Shown here piece after piece: positions 8,090-17,226 of a stretch of DNA of 64,000 nt. The first letter of the stretch is position 1. Every line of letters begins with the position of its first letter. The DNA comes from Nocardiopsis sp. ATB16-24 (GTDB lineage Bacteria; Actinomycetota; Actinomycetes; Streptosporangiales; Streptosporangiaceae). Location of the stretch: contig NZ_JASCXJ010000004.1 of NCBI RefSeq assembly GCF_030271535.1, positions 186,001-250,000 of the forward strand, given 5' to 3'. The position numbers were made by a program, and so were the translations under genes. The notes under the pieces were generated by a model. It made no database searches and was not told where the DNA came from. It saw only the letters and a list, made by a program, of their open reading frames with translations.

Positions 8090-11000
8090 TCAACCGCCGC
8101 AGGACCCACCGGAACTGAAAGGGGAACTGGAAGGGGAGTTCGAAGGAGAGCTGAAGGGGGAGCTGGAAGGGGAGGCGGCCGTGCGCGGGGAGGAAGAGGA
8201 GGCGGTATCGGCGATCGGCGAGGCCAGGGCTTCGCCCCCGTGGACTAGGGCGAGAAGGTGCTTCACGCTGTCTCTCATGTGCGGCCACAGCGCGTGCAGA
8301 ACGGGTGCGACGGTCGTGGGCGCGAGCTGGGGACCGGTGACCACTTCCTCCACCTGGGAGAGGTAGGCGCCCACCGCGTCCCTCAACCTCTCCTTGAAAT
8401 CGTCGTCGGTGGACAGGGAGAGGTCCTCCACGGCCTGTTTCAGGACCAGGAGCTCCCTTCGGCCCAGAACCCGCCCAGAGGGGAAGAGCAGCCTGCGGTA
8501 GCCGAGCAGACGGCCTCGGGGGTCGTGGCCCGGAGGTTCCATGCGCAGCCGCATGACCTCGTGCACCTCCGACCAGATGGTGCCCTCTCCTGGGATGGAC
8601 GAGTCGGAATACCAGGTCGCCAGGTCGTCGCCGACGTGCCGCAGGTAGGGCAGCATGCCGAGCAGGAAGCGGGCCGCGGTGCCGTTGACCCGCAGCGACA
8701 TCGACCGCAGCAGGCGTGAGGTGACGGACTCGTACGGCACGGTGACCTCGTACGGATCGGTCACGTCCAGATCGTGGCCTTGGTTCATCCGGAGCTCGAA
8801 CCCCAGGCACTCCCCGACGTTGACGGGGGAGCCGTCCTCGCGTTCGATGACGGTGATGGGGCCGTCCTCGCCCCACCCGTCCAGGTGGCGGACACGGAGT
8901 GTGGTCAGCAGGCCGAACCACTCCGACCCCGGCAGGGTGCGCCACAGTGTGCTGGTGCGCTGGAGTTTCTGGTCGGGCTCGTCGGTGTCGGGGAAGAGCT
9001 CCCGGGCCTCGACCGGCTCCTCGCGCACCAGGCACAGCAGGATCATGAGGTTGCCGGTGTAGTTCGCCTCCCGGAGGGTCAGCGGAAGGCGTACGGGCTC
9101 GTAGTCGGTGTAGGAGCGGTTGGCGGCGGGGAAGGGCGCCTCCTGGAACAGTTCCACGAGCAGCCGGCCGTAGTCCTCGCGGGCCTCCGGCTCCTCCTCG
9201 AACCGACGCTCCAGGAGTTCGGCCAGGAAGTCCACGACCTTCTCCCGGCCCGAGTAGCAGGCGAAGGAGGACAGGGCGTACAGCTCTCCGTCGTCCACCC
9301 GCGCGGCGGCGCGGCCTCGGCGCCGGTACGAGCGCGACCGGGACTCGTCGAGGTCGTCCAGCACGGCGACCACCGCCCGGGCCACCAGGTACTCGCCGAA
9401 GGTGGCGTGCAGGAACTCGAACACGCTCGCGTCGCCGTCGGCGACCTTCGCGCGGGCCTCGTGGACGAAGAAGAACCGGCCCAGCACCTGGTGGGCCGGG
9501 GCGATCCGTCCGTGCAGGTCGGTGTCGGAGGGGCGCAACGCCGCCTCCGGCATGAGGACCGCCAGGTCCCGGTCCAGTTCGTCGGCGCCCACACTCTGTT
9601 TACGGCGGGTGAACATCGCCAGGGCGGCGATCTCCAGGCGGCGCAGCTCGCCCTCGATCGCCTCCTCCAGGTCGTGCCTGTTCAGGAAGGAATGGTGCTT
9701 GTCCACCTCCCGTTTGGCGAACATGGTCAACAGCCGCTCGTACAACTGGCCGTGCGTCAGTGCCTTCGAGGCGCGTCGCAGACCGTTGTCACCGGCGTCG
9801 TAGACGAGCAGCATCAACAGGAGGAGGGGTTGCTCGGCCAGTTCGCGGTACCGCATGAGGACGTCGGTGGTCAGTGGTTCCAGGCCCCTGGCCGTGAACG
9901 CCCGGGTGTTCGCCCCGTTCCACACCTGGAGCATGCGGTCGATCTGGGCCTCGTCGAAGGGGTCCAGGCGGATCACGGTGGTGCCGTCGGGAAAGCGGGT
10001 CCGGTCCGCCACGACGGTGCGGCTGGTGACGATCACCACCACGGGACGGCCGAGGGCCTCCTGCTGCTGTTGGAACTCCTGGACCCGCTCCAGGTAGTCG
10101 GAGCGGTCCACCCCGGTCGCCTGGAGGAGTTCGTCGAAACCGTCCAGGATGATCACGGGCAGCGCGCCGTCCGCCGACTCGGCGAGTTCGCGCCACGGCA
10201 CCTGGGTGTGGAGTGTGGCGGCCAGCCCTTCCTCGATCTGGAGGTGGATGGGGGAGTTGGGCCGGACCGCGCGCAGCTCCACCCGGATGGGCAGGAAGTC
10301 GGGGGCGGGAAGCCGGGCCGCCAGCATCTCGGTGAACTTGGACTTGCCCGCGCCCGGGTGGCCCAGGACGACGGTGGGGAGCGCGGTGGCGCGTGGGTGG
10401 ACCAGGTGGGCGGCGACGAAGGACTGGAGGTCGGCGAAGGCGAGGGCTTCGGCCCACGTCTCCTCGGCCGCGGGCGAACTGTGGGGGTGGGCGCTCATCA
10501 CCCGGCCGCGCGGGGGGACGTAGGCCTCCTCCAGGGTGGGCAGGGCCAGGCCCGGAGGGGCGTCGTCCGAGCGCAGGACCGGCTGGCGCAGCACCGCCCG
10601 ATAGGAGGCCGAGAGTTCCTGTCTACGCCTGTCCACGGGCCGCCGGGAGCCGACCTGTTCCAACAGCCTGTGCAGCTCTCCTAGTCCCTCGGAGAGGTCA
10701 CGGCGTGTACGGCGGTGTTCGTCCAGGTGCACCCACATACCGAACTCGGGGATCTCGGCGGCCAGGCGGCGGTAGTGCTCCTCGTACCGTGCGGCGGACA
10801 GGACGACGGCGAGTTCGGTCACCCGCCGGAGGAACGGGTGTTCCCGGGAGGTGATCCCATGGGTCTCGGCCACCGCGAAACCGGGCACCGTACCGACGAA
10901 GGTCTCGGCCATGGCGGAGAAGAGGAGGGAGAAGGCGGCCGGAGTCGGGGTCGCCCTGTCCTCGGTGTCCGGCGTGACCGGCATGAGGGGAGGGGACGCG

Positions 11001-11380
11001 GAGGAGGAACCGGACAGCAGTGGGGCGAACCAGGACAGCTGCTCCTCGGCGGTGATCTCCAGTTCCGTCAGAGGGAACGGGGCCTCGGCCTTCTCCCAGG
11101 CGCCTTCCAGGGCCTCGAAGAAGGCGACGAGGACCAGGATCCGGTGCGCGGCCTCGATCCTCTCTGTGCGGGACAGGCGACTCTGGCCCCTGAGCCTGTC
11201 CCGTATCCCCTCGATGGCCTGCCGTCCCTTGCTCACCAACAGGCCCCGCGCGCCGAAGAGGTCGGGCACCCCCATCAGTCCCAGTCCGCCGTCGGCCAGC
11301 TTCTCGGCGAGGTCGAGCACCTCCGAGTCGTTCTGTCCGAGGGTTCTCAGGGCGTCCGCGTAGGTGAGCCTTTTCGCCAT
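8090..11380 (-). CDS. NACHT-domain NTPase, bacterial NLR-like (candidate antiphage)
   Basis: A 1096-residue STAND-type NTPase. The first 120 residues (AKRLTYADALRTLGQNDSEV... on) form a helical module resembling the NNH domains found before bacterial NACHTs. Walker A (VVLGHPGAGKSKFTEML) is near residue 340 and Walker B (PVIILDGFDELLQATG) near 408, with the Asp-x-x-Asp-Glu pattern typical of NACHT. Around 650 the motif FEFLHATFGEYLVARAVV marks the winged-helix end of the NACHT module. The remaining 400 residues are helical and unassigned, presumably the sensor, and the last 25 are Ser/Pro repeats. NACHT proteins of this kind act as phage sensors that trigger abortive infection; no separate effector is visible here. 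The ATG at 11380 is preferred; upstream in-frame sequence is low-complexity. Confidence 0.85.
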   Translation of the reverse strand: MAKRLTYADALRTLGQNDSEVLDLAEKLADGGLGLMGVPDLFGARGLLVSKGRQAIEGIRDRLRGQSRLSRTERIEAAHRILVLVAFFEALEGAWEKAEAPFPLTELEITAEEQLSWFAPLLSGSSSASPPLMPVTPDTEDRATPTPAAFSLLFSAMAETFVGTVPGFAVAETHGITSREHPFLRRVTELAVVLSAARYEEHYRRLAAEIPEFGMWVHLDEHRRTRRDLSEGLGELHRLLEQVGSRRPVDRRRQELSASYRAVLRQPVLRSDDAPPGLALPTLEEAYVPPRGRVMSAHPHSSPAAEETWAEALAFADLQSFVAAHLVHPRATALPTVVLGHPGAGKSKFTEMLAARLPAPDFLPIRVELRAVRPNSPIHLQIEEGLAATLHTQVPWRELAESADGALPVIILDGFDELLQATGVDRSDYLERVQEFQQQQEALGRPVVVIVTSRTVVADRTRFPDGTTVIRLDPFDEAQIDRMLQVWNGANTRAFTARGLEPLTTDVLMRYRELAEQPLLLLMLLVYDAGDNGLRRASKALTHGQLYERLLTMFAKREVDKHHSFLNRHDLEEAIEGELRRLEIAALAMFTRRKQSVGADELDRDLAVLMPEAALRPSDTDLHGRIAPAHQVLGRFFFVHEARAKVADGDASVFEFLHATFGEYLVARAVVAVLDDLDESRSRSYRRRGRAAARVDDGELYALSSFACYSGREKVVDFLAELLERRFEEEPEAREDYGRLLVELFQEAPFPAANRSYTDYEPVRLPLTLREANYTGNLMILLCLVREEPVEARELFPDTDEPDQKLQRTSTLWRTLPGSEWFGLLTTLRVRHLDGWGEDGPITVIEREDGSPVNVGECLGFELRMNQGHDLDVTDPYEVTVPYESVTSRLLRSMSLRVNGTAARFLLGMLPYLRHVGDDLATWYSDSSIPGEGTIWSEVHEVMRLRMEPPGHDPRGRLLGYRRLLFPSGRVLGRRELLVLKQAVEDLSLSTDDDFKERLRDAVGAYLSQVEEVVTGPQLAPTTVAPVLHALWPHMRDSVKHLLALVHGGEALASPIADTASSSSPRTAASPSSSPFSSPSNSPSSSPFSSGGSCGG
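8112..8171. repeat. Five 12-bp tandem repeats coding a Ser-Pro tail
   Basis: Five in-phase 12-base units (consensus GAGCTGGAAGGG on the + strand) at the 3' end of the NACHT gene. Each encodes a four-residue unit Ser-Pro-[Phe/Ser]-[Ser/Asn] in the C-terminal tail. The number of units may vary between strains. Confidence 0.8.
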
Positions 11381-11524
11381 GGGGGTGGACTGCCTTTCCG
11401 GTTTCGAGGGGTGGAAACACGGGTCGGACCCGGTGCCGAGGTGGCGCCGAGTCCGCGGGTCAAAGGGGATCGGTGATCGGGGAGGTCCTTGGGAGGACGG
11501 CGGAGGGGCCGCCGCCCGGGGCAC

Positions 11525-12196
11525 TCAGGGCAGTTCCCAGTCCACCAGTTCGGAGTTCTGCTCCTTGAGCAGTTCGTTGGCCCGACTGAACGGTCGGGAA
11601 CCGAAGAACCCGTTCTTGGCCGACAGCGGGCTCGGGTGCGCCGACTCCACGCACGGCACCCCCGGCATCATCGGGCGCAGGTTGCGGGCGTCACGCCCCC
11701 ACAGGATCGCCACCAGCGGCTTGTCGCGTGCGGCCAGCGCCCGGATCGCCTGCTCGGTGACGGCCTCCCACCCCTTGCCCCGGTGCGAACCGGCCTGGCC
11801 GGGCGCGACCGTCAACACCCTGTTGAGCAACAGCACGCCCTGCTCGGTCCACGGGGTCAGGTCGCCGTTGGAGGGCATGGGCACACCGAGGTCGTCCACC
11901 AACTCCTTGTAGATGTTGCGCAGGCTCGCGGGCAGACGTACGTCCGGAGCGACGGAGAAGCTCAACCCCACCGCGTTGCCCGGGGTCGGGTAGGGGTCCT
12001 GACCCACGATGAGCACGCGCACGTCCTCGAAGGGCTGTTTGAAGGCCCGCAGGACGTTCTCTCCGGCGGGCAGGTAGGTGCGCCCCTCGGCGATCTCCTT
12101 GCGCAGGAAGTCGCCCATCGCGGCGATCTGCGGTGCGACCGGCTCCAGGGCCTCGGCCCAGCCGTTCTCCATGATTTCCTTCAGGTCCTTGGGCAT
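11525..12196 (-). CDS. ung: Uracil-DNA glycosylase, family 1
   Basis: A 223-residue base-excision repair enzyme that removes uracil from DNA. Motifs: [22 protein letters not shown] with the catalytic Asp and the Pro-for-His variant also known in mycobacterial Ung, [26 protein letters not shown] and the minor-groove loop [18 protein letters not shown]. The start at [13 protein letters not shown] gives the normal length; the frame is open another 36 codons upstream in unlikely sequence. It is co-directional with the NACHT gene, 144 bases away, so read-through expression of the NACHT gene from the ung promoter is possible. Confidence 0.95.
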   Translation of the reverse strand: MPKDLKEIMENGWAEALEPVAPQIAAMGDFLRKEIAEGRTYLPAGENVLRAFKQPFEDVRVLIVGQDPYPTPGNAVGLSFSVAPDVRLPASLRNIYKELVDDLGVPMPSNGDLTPWTEQGVLLLNRVLTVAPGQAGSHRGKGWEAVTEQAIRALAARDKPLVAILWGRDARNLRPMMPGVPCVESAHPSPLSAKNGFFGSRPFSRANELLKEQNSELVDWELP

Positions 12197-12322
12197 GGCC
12201 AGAACATTAGCGCCACACGGCGACATCCACGCCCGCTTCGGCCCTTGGCCGCGTCTCCTCGGTCGAGGGGTTTCATGGGTCGTCGCCCCATGGCCTGGGG
12301 TCACCGGCGCGACACGAGAAGA

Positions 12323-12354
12323 ACGGTGCCCCGCGTCGCGCCGCGGGGCACCGT
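12323..12354 (-). terminator. Terminator after the GH15 gene
   Basis: Perfect 13-bp inverted repeat (12323-12335 and 12342-12354, 6-base loop) 60 bases after the GH15 stop and before the ung promoter region. Confidence 0.75.
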
Positions 12355-12415
12355 CGAGGTCTGGGGCGGAACCCTTCGCCGAAGGGGGACGGTCCGTTCC
12401 GAAAAGGGGGTCGCG

Positions 12416-14215
12416 TCAATCGGCGCGCCAGGCTCCCTGGCGAGCGGACAGGTTGAGGGCGGTGGTCACCAGCGGCACGTGGCTGAAGGCCTGAGGGAAG
12501 TTCCCGACCTGGCGGTTCTCGCGCGGGTCCCACTCCTCGGCCAGGAGCCCCACGTCGTTGCGCAGCGACAGCAGTCGCTCGAACAGTTCGCGTGCCTCCT
12601 CGTGGCGGCCGATGGACAGCAGCGAGTTGGCCATCCAGAAGCTGCACGCGAGGAAGGCGCCCTCCTCCCCGGGGAGCTGGTCGGCGGAGGTCTCCACGTC
12701 GGTGCGGTAGCGCAGTACGAAGCCGTCCACCATCAGCTCCTTGCGGACCGCCTCGATGGTGCCGATCACCCGCGGATCGTCGTAGGGGAGGAAGCCCACC
12801 TCGGGGATGAGCAGCAGCGCCGCGTCCAGGTCCTTGCTGCCGTAGTACTGCGTGAAGGTGTTGCGCTGGGGGTCGTAGCCGTACTCGCACACCTCGGCGT
12901 GGATGGTGGCGCGCAGGGCCTTCCACCGCTCGATGGGGCCCTCCTTGCCGAACTCCTCGATGCTGCGCACCGCCCGGTCGGCCGCGACCCAGGCCATCAC
13001 CTTGGAGTGCACGAAGTGCTGTCGCGGCCCGCGCACCTCCCACAGGCCCTCGTCGGGCTCGTCCCAGCACCATTCCAGGTAGTTGACCAGGGAGCGCTGT
13101 AGGCCCCAGAGGTAGTCCCCGCCACGGATGTTGTGCCGGCGTGCCAGGTGCAACACGTCCATGACCTCGCCGTAGACGTCCAGTTGGTACTGGCCCACGG
13201 CGGCGTTGCCGATGCGCACCGGGCGTGAGTTCTCGTAGCCCGGCAGCCAGTCGGCCTCCCACTCGGTGAGTCTGCGCTCGCCTCGGATGCCGTACATGAT
13301 CTGCATGAGCTGGGGTTCGCCGGCGATCGCGCGCACGAGCCACTCACGCCAGGCCAGGGCCTCTTCCTTGTACCCCGAGCGGATCAGGGCCTCCAGGGTG
13401 ATGGTCGCGTCGCGCAGCCAGCAGTAGCGATAGTCCCAGTTGCGAACCCCGCCCAGGTCCTCGGGCAGAGAGGTGGTGGGGGCGGCGACGATCCCGCCGG
13501 TGGGGTGGTAGGTCAGGGCCTTGAGCACGATGAGGGAGCGGATGACCGCCTCGCGGTAGGGGCCGTCGTAGGTGCACTGGTTCACCCACTTCTCCCAGAA
13601 CCGCTCGGTGCGGGACAACGCCTTCTCCGCGTCCAGGTGGTCCGACTCCGCCACCTGGGAGGGGTGCCAGGTCATCACGAACGGTATGCGCTGGCCCGCG
13701 GTGACGGTGAAGGTGGCGTCGTGGGTGAAGTTGTGGCCCTTGAGGGGGATCGGGGTGCTCAGCCAGATGGCGTCGGGGCCGGCGATGGCCACCAGTTCGG
13801 TTCCCGCGCGGTGCACCCATGGAACGACGTGGCCGTAGTCGAAGCGGATGCGCAGGGTGGTCTCCATGCGTACCGCGCCGCTCAGCCCCTCGACGATGCG
13901 GACGATGTGGGGTGCGCCGCCGCGGGGCGGCATGAAGTCGATGACCCGCACGGACCCCTCGGGGGTGTCCCACTCCGACTCCAGGATGAGCGTGTCGCCC
14001 CGGTAACGGCGGCGGGTGCATCGTGGGTCGCCCTCCGCTGGTCGAAGCGTCCAGCAGCCGTTCTGCTCGTCGCCGAGCAGGGCGGCGAAGGCCGCCGCGG
14101 AGTCGAAGTCGGGCAGACAGGCCCAGTCGACGGAACCGTCACGCCCGACCAGCGCGGCGGTCTGCATGTCGCCGATCATGGCGTAGTCCTCAATCCAGCC
14201 GGGCACGCGGCTCAC
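12416..14215 (-). CDS. Glycoside hydrolase family 15 protein (glucoamylase/trehalase type)
   Basis: A 599-residue cytoplasmic enzyme with an N-terminal beta-sandwich (about 1-230) and a C-terminal (alpha/alpha)6 barrel. Diagnostic stretches are VPGWIEDYAMIGDMQTAALVG, DLGGVRNWDYRYCWLRDATIT, the acid region around FGKEGPIERWKALRATI and the C-terminal EEWDPRENRQVGNFPQAFSH, which carries a catalytic Glu. In mycobacteria closely similar GH15 proteins are trehalases; others are glucoamylases, so the substrate is open. The GTG at 14215 fits the family N-terminus; the frame is open to 14392. Transcribed alone and ended by the hairpin at 12323. Confidence 0.88.
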   Translation of the reverse strand: MSRVPGWIEDYAMIGDMQTAALVGRDGSVDWACLPDFDSAAAFAALLGDEQNGCWTLRPAEGDPRCTRRRYRGDTLILESEWDTPEGSVRVIDFMPPRGGAPHIVRIVEGLSGAVRMETTLRIRFDYGHVVPWVHRAGTELVAIAGPDAIWLSTPIPLKGHNFTHDATFTVTAGQRIPFVMTWHPSQVAESDHLDAEKALSRTERFWEKWVNQCTYDGPYREAVIRSLIVLKALTYHPTGGIVAAPTTSLPEDLGGVRNWDYRYCWLRDATITLEALIRSGYKEEALAWREWLVRAIAGEPQLMQIMYGIRGERRLTEWEADWLPGYENSRPVRIGNAAVGQYQLDVYGEVMDVLHLARRHNIRGGDYLWGLQRSLVNYLEWCWDEPDEGLWEVRGPRQHFVHSKVMAWVAADRAVRSIEEFGKEGPIERWKALRATIHAEVCEYGYDPQRNTFTQYYGSKDLDAALLLIPEVGFLPYDDPRVIGTIEAVRKELMVDGFVLRYRTDVETSADQLPGEEGAFLACSFWMANSLLSIGRHEEARELFERLLSLRNDVGLLAEEWDPRENRQVGNFPQAFSHVPLVTTALNLSARQGAWRAD

Positions 14216-14752
14216 CCCCGTCACATCGTCATGGTCGCTGTGGTCGGCGCTTCGTGGGGTGGCACCGCCCCGCGTCCCCACGCGCGCAGGCCCTTCCGTG
14301 CGCCCCACCAGGGTCCTCCTACCCAGCCCGTCACCGGGAGCGGACCCGCTGCCGGGAAGGGGCGCCGTTCGGACCACGTTCTGCCTCCGCACCAGCCGCC
14401 GCTCGCCCTACAACCGGGTATGTGCCCAGGTGAAGGCGGCCGAAAAGGCCGGAGCCCGGGAACCGGTCCGGACATGGTCCGTTCCCGTTCACCGGGCCTC
14501 ATCTTCTCTTCTTCCAGAGGAACATTCCACCGGTGCGTGCACGTGCACCGGAAAGCATGACGACGTATGTCGCGGAATGCGGGGATTCCTTCTGGATCAG
14601 AAGTTATGACGCAGTGATCAATCCCGACCATCGGACGGTTTGTTCTCGGCCGAAACCCTGCTGTGGTCGGGCTCCGGAGGCGGGCCCGGTGATCGTCCTC
14701 AGGGCGCGCCCTTCGCCGCCCGGTCCTCCCAGTGGTCGCGGTCCGGTGTCGT
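14216..14752. other. Intergenic region without a recognised gene
   Basis: Carries the promoter of the GH15 gene and the end of yczE. The stretch 14515-14640 is distinctly AT-richer than its surroundings. It includes a 7-bp inverted repeat CCGGTGC/GCACCGG (14530-14551), a possible operator. No reading frame here looks like protein. Confidence 0.6.
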
Positions 14753-15445
14753 TCAGGAGGTCGAGGGGTCGGGAGCGGCGTGCACGGTCCGCTCCCGCAT
14801 GCTCAGCAGTGGCAGGAACACGTGGGCCAAGGGGCCGATGGCCAGGGCGAACACCAGTGTCCCCACTCCCACGGTCCCTCCCAGCAGGAACCCGGTGATC
14901 ACGACGGTCACCTCGATCACCGTCCGGGCCAGCCGCACCGACCACCCCCGCGCGGCCAGACCGGTCATCAGCCCGTCCCGGGGACCGGGGCCCAACCGGG
15001 CTCCGATGTAGCAGCCTGTGGCCACCGCGCACACCACCACTCCGAGTCCCAGCAGTGCCACTCGCACCAGCAGGGAGTCGCTCTCGGGCAGCAACCTCAA
15101 GAACAGGTCCATCGTCAGACCCACCATGATCACGTTGCTCAGCGTGCCCAACCCCGGCTTCTGACGCAGAGGAATCCACAGCAGCATCAGCATGGCGCCG
15201 ACGAGCACGTTCCACGTGCCGATGGACAACCCGGTCTGGTGGGACAGGCCCTGGTGCAGCACGTCCCAGGGCATCGAGCCCAACTCGGCGTGCACGAGCA
15301 GGGCAGCGCTCAGGCCGTACAGGACCAGGCCCGTGTACAACCGGACCAGACGTCGTAGCCGGGGGCGGGGCAGGACCGGAGTGATCAACACCCGGTCCAG
15401 GAGGTCGGTGGCCGAGCCACGGCCGGGACGGGGCTGTCGGCTCAC
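14753..15445 (-). CDS. yczE: YczE-type integral membrane protein
   Basis: A 230-residue membrane protein with about five or six segments. LYTGLVLYGLSAALLVHAELGSMPWDVLHQGLS, TWNVLVGAMLMLLWIPLRQKPGLGT and CYIGARLGPGPRDGLMTGL match the YczE family, which published surveys link to MocR-type regulators. Its function is unknown. It starts 314 bases from the divergent MocR regulator gene, the arrangement seen in those surveys, so regulation by that protein is likely. The GTG start has AAAGGCGGG upstream. Confidence 0.85.
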   Translation of the reverse strand: MSRQPRPGRGSATDLLDRVLITPVLPRPRLRRLVRLYTGLVLYGLSAALLVHAELGSMPWDVLHQGLSHQTGLSIGTWNVLVGAMLMLLWIPLRQKPGLGTLSNVIMVGLTMDLFLRLLPESDSLLVRVALLGLGVVVCAVATGCYIGARLGPGPRDGLMTGLAARGWSVRLARTVIEVTVVITGFLLGGTVGVGTLVFALAIGPLAHVFLPLLSMRERTVHAAPDPSTS

Positions 15446-15759
15446 GGATACCCGCCTTTCGTTCCTGGGGTCATCGGACGAGCGTTCGTACGAGGGAGTG
15501 GGGCCGAGGAGGAGCCACGGTGTGCGCGGTCCACGATGTCGGGTCGGGGAGGACGTTCCCCGATCGTCGGGGTGGCACGGAAAGAGCCCCTGCCCACGGT
15601 GGGGGCGGGGCGCCGGGTCCGCGGTCTTCCCACGCGGTCTCCTCCTCGCATCATAGGGGCCGATAAGAGGCCACTTCGGTATCGTGACGAGTATGGCGCT
15701 TCAGGAGAAGTGCCAATTTCGAGTAAGTGGCCTGGTTCGTGGAAGGCAAGGGGGGAAGG
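15446..15759. other. Divergent yczE/yczR control region
   Basis: Holds both promoters. The right half is AT-richer and contains the AAGTGCC-type repeats described in the operator entry. No gene of its own is seen. Confidence 0.65.
15669..15732. promoter_or_regulatory. Candidate YczR operator: two direct and one inverted half-sites
   Basis: AAGTGCCA (15708-15715) and AAGTGGCC (15725-15732) are direct repeats with starts 17 bases apart; GGCCACTT (15669-15676) is the inverted copy of the second. MocR/PdxR-type regulators are known to bind direct repeats, sometimes with a third inverted site. The placement just before the regulator gene suggests autoregulation plus control of yczE. Confidence 0.55.
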
Positions 15760-17226
15760 GTGGCGCGACAGAGCGCGCACCGCGCGGCGGAGCGCTCCGG
15801 GGGCGGGACCCGGCGGATCAACGGCCGCCTCCTGGCCCGCCTCATCGGCGAGGCACGGGTGGAGCGTCCCTACTACCTGGCCATCGCCCGCGCCGTCAGC
15901 GGGTTGATCCTGGACGGCCGGGTCCCCAGTAACACACGGCTGCCCGCCGAACGCGACCTCGCCGAGGCCCTGGGCGTCAGCCGCAACACCGTCACCGCGG
16001 CCTACGCCTGGTTGCGCGACAACAGGTACCTGGAGAGCAGGCAGGGCGCCGGCAGCTGGACCGTCCTGCCCGACTCCGGTGGCGGACGGCCCTCACCGTT
16101 CCTCCCCGCCACCGAGCACATCGACCTGGGCGTGGCCGCGCCGCCGGCCGTGGAAGGGCTGCGCGCGGCGGCCTTCCAGGCGGCCGAGCAACTGGCCGCG
16201 CACGTGGGAGGGTTGGGCTACTACCCCTACGGACTTCCCGAACTGCGGCACGCCATCGCCCGCCGCTACGTCGAGCGGGGGCTGCCCACCACCCCGGAGC
16301 AGATCTTCGTCACCAACGGCGCGCAGCAGGGCGTGGCGCTGGCCATGGACCTGCTCGTGCAACCCGGCGAGGAGGTCCTGGTGGAGTCGCCGACCTACCC
16401 GCACGCCCTGGACGCCGCCCGGCGCAGCGGGGCGAGGATCCGCACCGTCGGAGTGACCCCACAGGGCTGGGACATGGAGTACCTCGTCGACGCCTTCCGC
16501 CAGTGGAAGCCGGGACTGGCCTATCTCATCCCCGACTTCCACAACCCCACCGGCGCCCTGATGGACGACGACGAACGCCGTGTCCTGGTACGCGAGGCGC
16601 GCCGGGCCGACACCCACCTGGTCATCGACGAGTCGGTCGCGGAGCTGGCCATCGACTCCGGTGACCTGCCCGCGCCGGTGGCCGCCCACGACACCGAGGG
16701 CCGGGTGTTGATGGTGGGCTCCGTGGCCAAGCTGCTGTGGGGCGGACTGCGGGTGGGGTGGGTGCGCACGACGGCGCCGATGGTGTCCAGGCTGATGGCC
16801 GCCCGACAGCGCTTCGACCTGGCCGGGGCGGTGCTGGACCAGCTCACCACCACCCACCTGCTCTCCGACGTGATGCGCATCCGGGCCGAGCGCAGCCGCC
16901 AACTGCGCCGTAACCGCGACGCGCTGTTGCACGCCCTGCGTGAACGGCTGCCCGACTGGCGCTCCAGCGTGCCCGGGGGAGGGCTGGTGCTGTGGGCGAG
17001 GCTGCCCCATCCGGTGGCCACCGAGTTGTCCGCGGCCGCGGTCCGCCACGGGGTGCACCCGGCGGCCGGTCCGGTGTTCGGTGTCGACGGCACCTTGGAG
17101 CACTACCTGAGGCTGGCCTACACCCGGCCGCCGGACGTGCTCGCGGACGCGGTGGAGCGCCTGGCCACCGCCTACACCCAGACCCTGGCCCACCCGGCGC
17201 AGCCGCGGGGCGGACTCTACGTCTGA
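15760..17226 (+). CDS. yczR: MocR-type transcriptional regulator YczR
   Basis: About 488 residues: a GntR winged helix (PYYLAIARAVSGLILDGRVPSNTRLPAERDLAEALGVSRNTVTAAY) fused to a class-I aminotransferase-like domain. PLP-site features are GLGYYPYGLPELRHAIA, VTNGAQQGVALAMD, PDFHNPTG and GSVAKLLWGGLRVGWV with the PLP Lys. Such proteins sense PLP or amino compounds without acting as transaminases. I prefer the GTG at 15760, preceded by GGGGGGAAGG, over the GTG at 15727, which lies inside a presumed operator half-site. Its 3' end overlaps the convergent hydrolase gene by 10 bases. The YczE neighbour gives the name. Confidence 0.87.
   Translation: MARQSAHRAAERSGGGTRRINGRLLARLIGEARVERPYYLAIARAVSGLILDGRVPSNTRLPAERDLAEALGVSRNTVTAAYAWLRDNRYLESRQGAGSWTVLPDSGGGRPSPFLPATEHIDLGVAAPPAVEGLRAAAFQAAEQLAAHVGGLGYYPYGLPELRHAIARRYVERGLPTTPEQIFVTNGAQQGVALAMDLLVQPGEEVLVESPTYPHALDAARRSGARIRTVGVTPQGWDMEYLVDAFRQWKPGLAYLIPDFHNPTGALMDDDERRVLVREARRADTHLVIDESVAELAIDSGDLPAPVAAHDTEGRVLMVGSVAKLLWGGLRVGWVRTTAPMVSRLMAARQRFDLAGAVLDQLTTTHLLSDVMRIRAERSRQLRRNRDALLHALRERLPDWRSSVPGGGLVLWARLPHPVATELSAAAVRHGVHPAAGPVFGVDGTLEHYLRLAYTRPPDVLADAVERLATAYTQTLAHPAQPRGGLYV

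Noticed and set aside
11381-11524. Longer N-terminus of the NACHT protein
   Set aside because: The open extension is Pro/Arg/Ser-rich and unlike the family; MAKRLTYADAL is the natural start.
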